NCBI GenBank assembly: GCA_041751955.1
Contig: JBGSIB010000010.1
Span: forward strand, 25,663-89,662
Direction: 5' to 3'
DNA from: UBA2040 sp041751955
GTDB taxonomy: Bacteria > Bacteroidota > Bacteroidia > Flavobacteriales_D > Crocinitomicaceae
Length of the DNA stretch: 64,000 nucleotides
The translations under genes were made by a program, and so were the position numbers. The notes under the pieces were generated by a model. That model made no database searches. It was not told where the DNA came from and saw only the letters and a program-made list of their open reading frames with translations. This document shows, in pieces, positions 62,001 to 64,000 of this stretch; within the stretch, counting starts at the first letter, position 1, and the number at the start of each line of letters is the position of its first letter.

Positions 62001-62564
62001 ACGTCAATAACTATTTCTTGGCCAGCGGTTTCAGGAGCGGCATGGTATTCTTTCCAATACAAAGAAAGTTCTTCTGCAACATGGATTAACGGCGGTACTG
62101 CTGGTCCTGGAGTAACAATGAAAACATACAATTCTTTGTTGTCAGGAACATCGTATGACTTCCAGGCGAGAACATACTGTCCGAATAATCAAGCAAGTGC
62201 TTGGAGTGCAATTGGCACGTATTCAACAGATGCGGGAGCTCCGGCTTTTGCAACAGTAACGGACAAAGCGGACAGCGATATAGCGGATAAATCTTTGACT
62301 ACAAATGGTCAAACGATGAAAGTGTATCCAAATCCAGCTACTGACCGTGTGAATGTTGAAGTTTACTTCTCAAATTCTACATCTAACGCTTCTATACAAT
62401 TAATGGATATGAGTGGAAGAGTGGTACAGGTAGTTGAAACAGAAGTAGTTTCTGGCTCAAATACAATGTCTTTAGACATTCAAAATTTGTCTACAGGGAT
62501 GTACACTGTATTAGTATATGAAAACGGAAGTTTGATTCATACGAACAAATTGAAGAAAAACTAA
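59088..62564 (+). CDS. Giant cell-surface protein: MAM-like, Ig-like, GEVED, FN3 and T9SS sorting domains
   Basis: 1158 residues. Signal peptide ~1-29 (ending EAGAQ). A MAM/jelly-roll-like domain (~30-185; SLSYDYKVANWSANTTG, YYLNFDNVSV) is followed by an Ig-like domain (~189-282), a GEVED domain (~283-445; NYAAWIDFNNDGFFDNVTEK, GETEDYLVTI), one FN3, a second Ig-like domain (~540-630), a PPC-like domain (~633-762; NDVWYIFTI, FDTYLHLLDG), three FN3 (~765-1055; WYEFQYKASSSATWLSGG) and a type A sorting domain (~1075-1158; KVYPNPATDRVNVEVYF, LMDMSGRVVQVVE, LSTGMYTVLVYENG). An adhesion or matrix role is inferred. Own promoter and terminator. Confidence 0.93.
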   Translation: MNQKLWFNSIGYTFVALLMVLFTTVEAGAQITYSQNFNAGNGGFTGFVTFTGSTACGGAGGGVRTNLYSGNTTGNLTSPLIGTSLAGSTSLSYDYKVANWSANTTGTPVGWGSFNVQYGPTATGPWTTLETVNDANHVVSGTCATRMVTFTPAPGNLYVRFSASWTGGDYYLNFDNVSVTETPPPPCSGAPAPGNTVSSAASVCVNEAFVLSLQNVTPGSGVSYAWESSTDDFATAGTPMGTSSTQSIASQTVPTYYRCTVTCSGSSTLAPSVFVDQNGPTACYCVPIVTNGCTDGDVIAQVILNTLNNNSGTGCPSGLAGYSDYTADPLLTTTLVAGNVYGCQVWAGQWGENYAAWIDFNNDGFFDNVTEKIGFTTSTVAGSGSVGVLGSSATFPITISCNPIPGTYRLRVRAQFGTIGSAITPCGSAAYGETEDYLVTIDPPLPCPSPTFLSASNPTDVSVDLSWTAGCTETAWNVEYGATGFTPGTGTLVAATSTTATITGLACQTDYDFYVYADCGGAGGSLPSNVAASTTTLCPCIGTPAPGNTESSLASICDGGSVSLSLQNDVSAAGITYQWESSSDATFTAPVALGTGSTETGTVSGDTWFRCTVTCSFSASSATSAPVMVVADAVLGDDMATAISIPSINCLDSAYIDTVNTGIGCYTNTYSGQGTNDVWYIFTIAATTTVEASTCASGFDTYLHLLDGTGANIFSNDDNGPVCSGTRASFNQTLAAGTYFIVAEGFSQNNEIILNVSTGSPCNACNYPIVLDNSVTTTSTSGDVTFTPSTFPGIGWYEFRYRVSGAPTWTFGGTSGPAATHKLISGLSPATSYDVEARAMCTQQYGGAWSATVVFSTPVLQDCALPPAMSAAASGTSIALSWPAVTGAAWYEFQYKASSSATWLSGGSAGAAATSKSYVGLLPGTSYDFQARTICTNNIPSAWGGMISASTVALSGCELPPVLDLTAVTAPTSITISWPAVSGAAWYSFQYKESSSATWINGGTAGPGVTMKTYNSLLSGTSYDFQARTYCPNNQASAWSAIGTYSTDAGAPAFATVTDKADSDIADKSLTTNGQTMKVYPNPATDRVNVEVYFSNSTSNASIQLMDMSGRVVQVVETEVVSGSNTMSLDIQNLSTGMYTVLVYENGSLIHTNKLKKN

Positions 62565-62610
62565 GCTTGAGCAGATAATCGCTTATTGATTAGTAACATC
62601 GATAAAAAGG

Positions 62611-62643
62611 AAGCGGAGTTGTTTATTCAACTCCGCTTTTTTA
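62611..62643 (+). terminator. Intrinsic terminator after the second giant surface-protein gene
   Basis: AAGCGGAGTTG (62611-62621) pairs perfectly with CAACTCCGCTT (62628-62638) around loop TTTATT, followed by T residues. Confidence 0.95.
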
Positions 62644-62709
62644 TTTATTGCACACTCATTTAGAATGCCATTACCGGCAAGAAGAATTTTATAATGCCAA
62701 AAAAAAACC

Positions 62710-62717
62710 TAAATTTG
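62710..62717 (+). promoter_or_regulatory. -7 box TAAATTTG of the third surface-protein gene
   Basis: Perfect TAnnTTTG about 96 nt before the ATG at 62814, echoing the long leader of the preceding gene; the -33 region is only T-rich. Confidence 0.5.
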
Positions 62718-62813
62718 TTTTTATCACATTATCATGATTAATAAGTTAAAGATTTGATTCATAGAAATCATTTCTTTTTCAAATATTTATAAAAAGAGTT
62801 TAAATAAACTTCC

Positions 62814-64000
62814 ATGGCTGATTATACAACTACAATAAAAATTCAAAACCGTTTCATAAATACGAGTAAACAAATTATTGGAAAAATCCGATCTTCAATT
62901 AATTCATTGAATTTTTTAGTCTTTCTAATATGTGCCCTTCCTTCTGTGTCGAAGGCTCAAGTCTCATTTTCAGAAAATTTTAATGCCCCCCCATCAGGTT
63001 GGACAGGTTCAATGGTATATTCGCCATTAAATACGGGATGTGGAACGCCCAATATGCTATATAATTTATATCTTTTTACACCCGTTTGCGATTTGATTAC
63101 GCCCAACACAGGAACATCAATTGGCGGTGTAGTGACATTGTCATATGATTACAAGGTTGCTGATTATTCGGCAAATAATGTTGGAACAGCCAATCCTTGG
63201 GGCTCTTTTGAAGTACTTTACGGCCCTTCTGCAACTGGTCCATGGATAAACGCAGAAACAGTAAATTCATCAAATCATGTTGTTTCAGGAAGCTGTGTTA
63301 CTAGAACGGTTACTTTTAATCCAACCGCGGGACCGCTTTATATAAAATGGGATGCCGCTTGGGCGAATGGAGATTTTTATTTAAATATTGATAATGTTGT
63401 AATTTCCGAAGCAACTGGAACTGCATGTTCTGGTTCGCCTTCTCCAGGAAATACTATTTCTTCCGTTTCTACAACTTGTCCTAATTCACCGTTTATTCTT
63501 TCTTTACAAAATACAACTCCAGGCACTGGACTAAGTTATATATGGCAAAGTGCTAGTAATTTAGCTTTCACAAGTAATGTTCAGACATTAAGCTCTCCGA
63601 CAAATGTTCAACTTGTATCCAATCAATTGACCGCGACGTATTATCGTTGCCAGGTGACTTGTGGAGCAAATAACACTTACTCTAATCCTGTTTTGGTAAA
63701 TCAGAGTCCAGGTATATCTTGCTATTGTGTTCCAAATTATTCATCTGGTAAAACATCTGGAGATTTAATTTCTAATATCGTAATTGCGGGAACCACCTTG
63801 TCCAATTTTACGGGCACTGCTCCAGTCAACCCCTCTTATGAGTTTTTTGCCGGTTCATCAAATTTAACAGCCACACTTCAAGCCGGTTCGTCCTATAATG
63901 TTACCATTTCAAATGGCACATTTGGTGATCAATATATGGCTGCTTGGATTGATTATAATGATGACGGATTTTTTGTTCTTTCTGAAAGGATAGGTTATAC
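62814..64000 (+). CDS. Third cell-surface protein of the cluster, paralogue of the preceding gene (3' end outside window)
   Basis: At least 395 codons, open at the right edge. A long N-terminal extension with a signal peptide (hydrophobic LNFLVFLICALPSVSKA, about residues 34-51) is followed by the same order of domains as the upstream gene: MAM-like (~52-195; VTLSYDYKVADYSANNVG, GDFYLNIDNVVISE), Ig-like (~200-300; SPSPGNTISSVSTTCPNS), and a GEVED domain starting near residue 302 (MAAWIDYNDDGFFVLSERIG). FN3 domains and a T9SS sorting domain are expected downstream but not visible. It evidently arose by tandem duplication of the preceding gene or its ancestor. Confidence 0.9.
   Translation, partial: MADYTTTIKIQNRFINTSKQIIGKIRSSINSLNFLVFLICALPSVSKAQVSFSENFNAPPSGWTGSMVYSPLNTGCGTPNMLYNLYLFTPVCDLITPNTGTSIGGVVTLSYDYKVADYSANNVGTANPWGSFEVLYGPSATGPWINAETVNSSNHVVSGSCVTRTVTFNPTAGPLYIKWDAAWANGDFYLNIDNVVISEATGTACSGSPSPGNTISSVSTTCPNSPFILSLQNTTPGTGLSYIWQSASNLAFTSNVQTLSSPTNVQLVSNQLTATYYRCQVTCGANNTYSNPVLVNQSPGISCYCVPNYSSGKTSGDLISNIVIAGTTLSNFTGTAPVNPSYEFFAGSSNLTATLQAGSSYNVTISNGTFGDQYMAAWIDYNDDGFFVLSERIGY

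Overview
The window is a stretch of chromosome from a member of the Bacteroidota, most like the Flavobacteriales (a Fluviicola/Crocinitomicaceae-type organism is a guess). The evidence is AT-rich DNA, Bacteroidota-type promoters (TAnnTTTG at -7, often TTG about 19-22 nt upstream), type IX secretion (T9SS) C-terminal sorting domains, a GldM-like gene, and lineage-typical families such as DUF3822 and DUF4293. There are no rRNA genes, CRISPR arrays, transposases, integrases or phage genes. There is one tRNA, tRNA-Lys(TTT).

Layout. 1-6.3 kb: the end of a PAS sensory protein, then small secreted or lipid-anchored proteins (a permuted-papain-like candidate, a propeller lipoprotein coupled to a one-heme cytochrome, an outer-membrane barrel). 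6.3-14.1 kb: an ABC-F ATPase, a DUF4293 membrane protein, a GxxExxY gene inside nested inverted repeats, and an operon of phosphohexomutase, chorismate synthase (aroC) and a GT-C-like membrane protein. 14.2-20.6 kb: peroxiredoxin, a VWA/AAA+ ATPase pair, tatA, nitroreductase, an outer-membrane barrel and a cupin. 20.6-29 kb: BNR-repeat protein, M61 peptidase, coiled-coil lipoprotein, transglutaminase-like protein, shikimate kinase (aroK), the tRNA locus, a TonB-domain protein, and a GldM-like reading frame cut by an in-frame TAG. 29-38.4 kb: MscS channel, YdcF-like protein, rhodanese, a TPR/ComA-like/WD40 operon, typA and a DEAD-box helicase. 38.7-46 kb: rhomboid, VOC protein, and an operon of an unknown membrane protein, DUF3822, rsmD, coaD and a thioredoxin-fold protein, then a RecD-like ATPase. 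46-54.8 kb: a large secreted unknown, a T9SS cargo protein, an RND exporter, nhaC and ffh. 55-64 kb: three consecutive large cell-surface T9SS-type proteins; the third runs off the right edge.

The genes are mostly housekeeping plus cell-envelope functions. aroC and aroK serve the shikimate pathway; ffh and tatA serve export; typA and rsmD serve the ribosome, as probably do the helicase and the ABC-F protein; coaD makes coenzyme A. The surface proteins depend on a T9SS whose core genes are not in the window. Closely packed genes (overlaps of 1-14 nt, TAATG, TAGTG and TGATG junctions) show several translationally coupled operons.

The observations most worth following are the GldM-like frame with an in-frame TAG; an intact tRNA-Lys between two broken copies of its own ends, each interrupted by a repeat; the GxxExxY gene in nested inverted repeats; the VWA/AAA+ pair with non-canonical nucleotide-binding motifs; three promoters exactly 4 nt from start codons, implying leaderless mRNAs; and the tandem family of giant surface proteins. 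I found no clear-cut new defence or mobile system. All homology statements are from reading motifs by eye; no database search was run.
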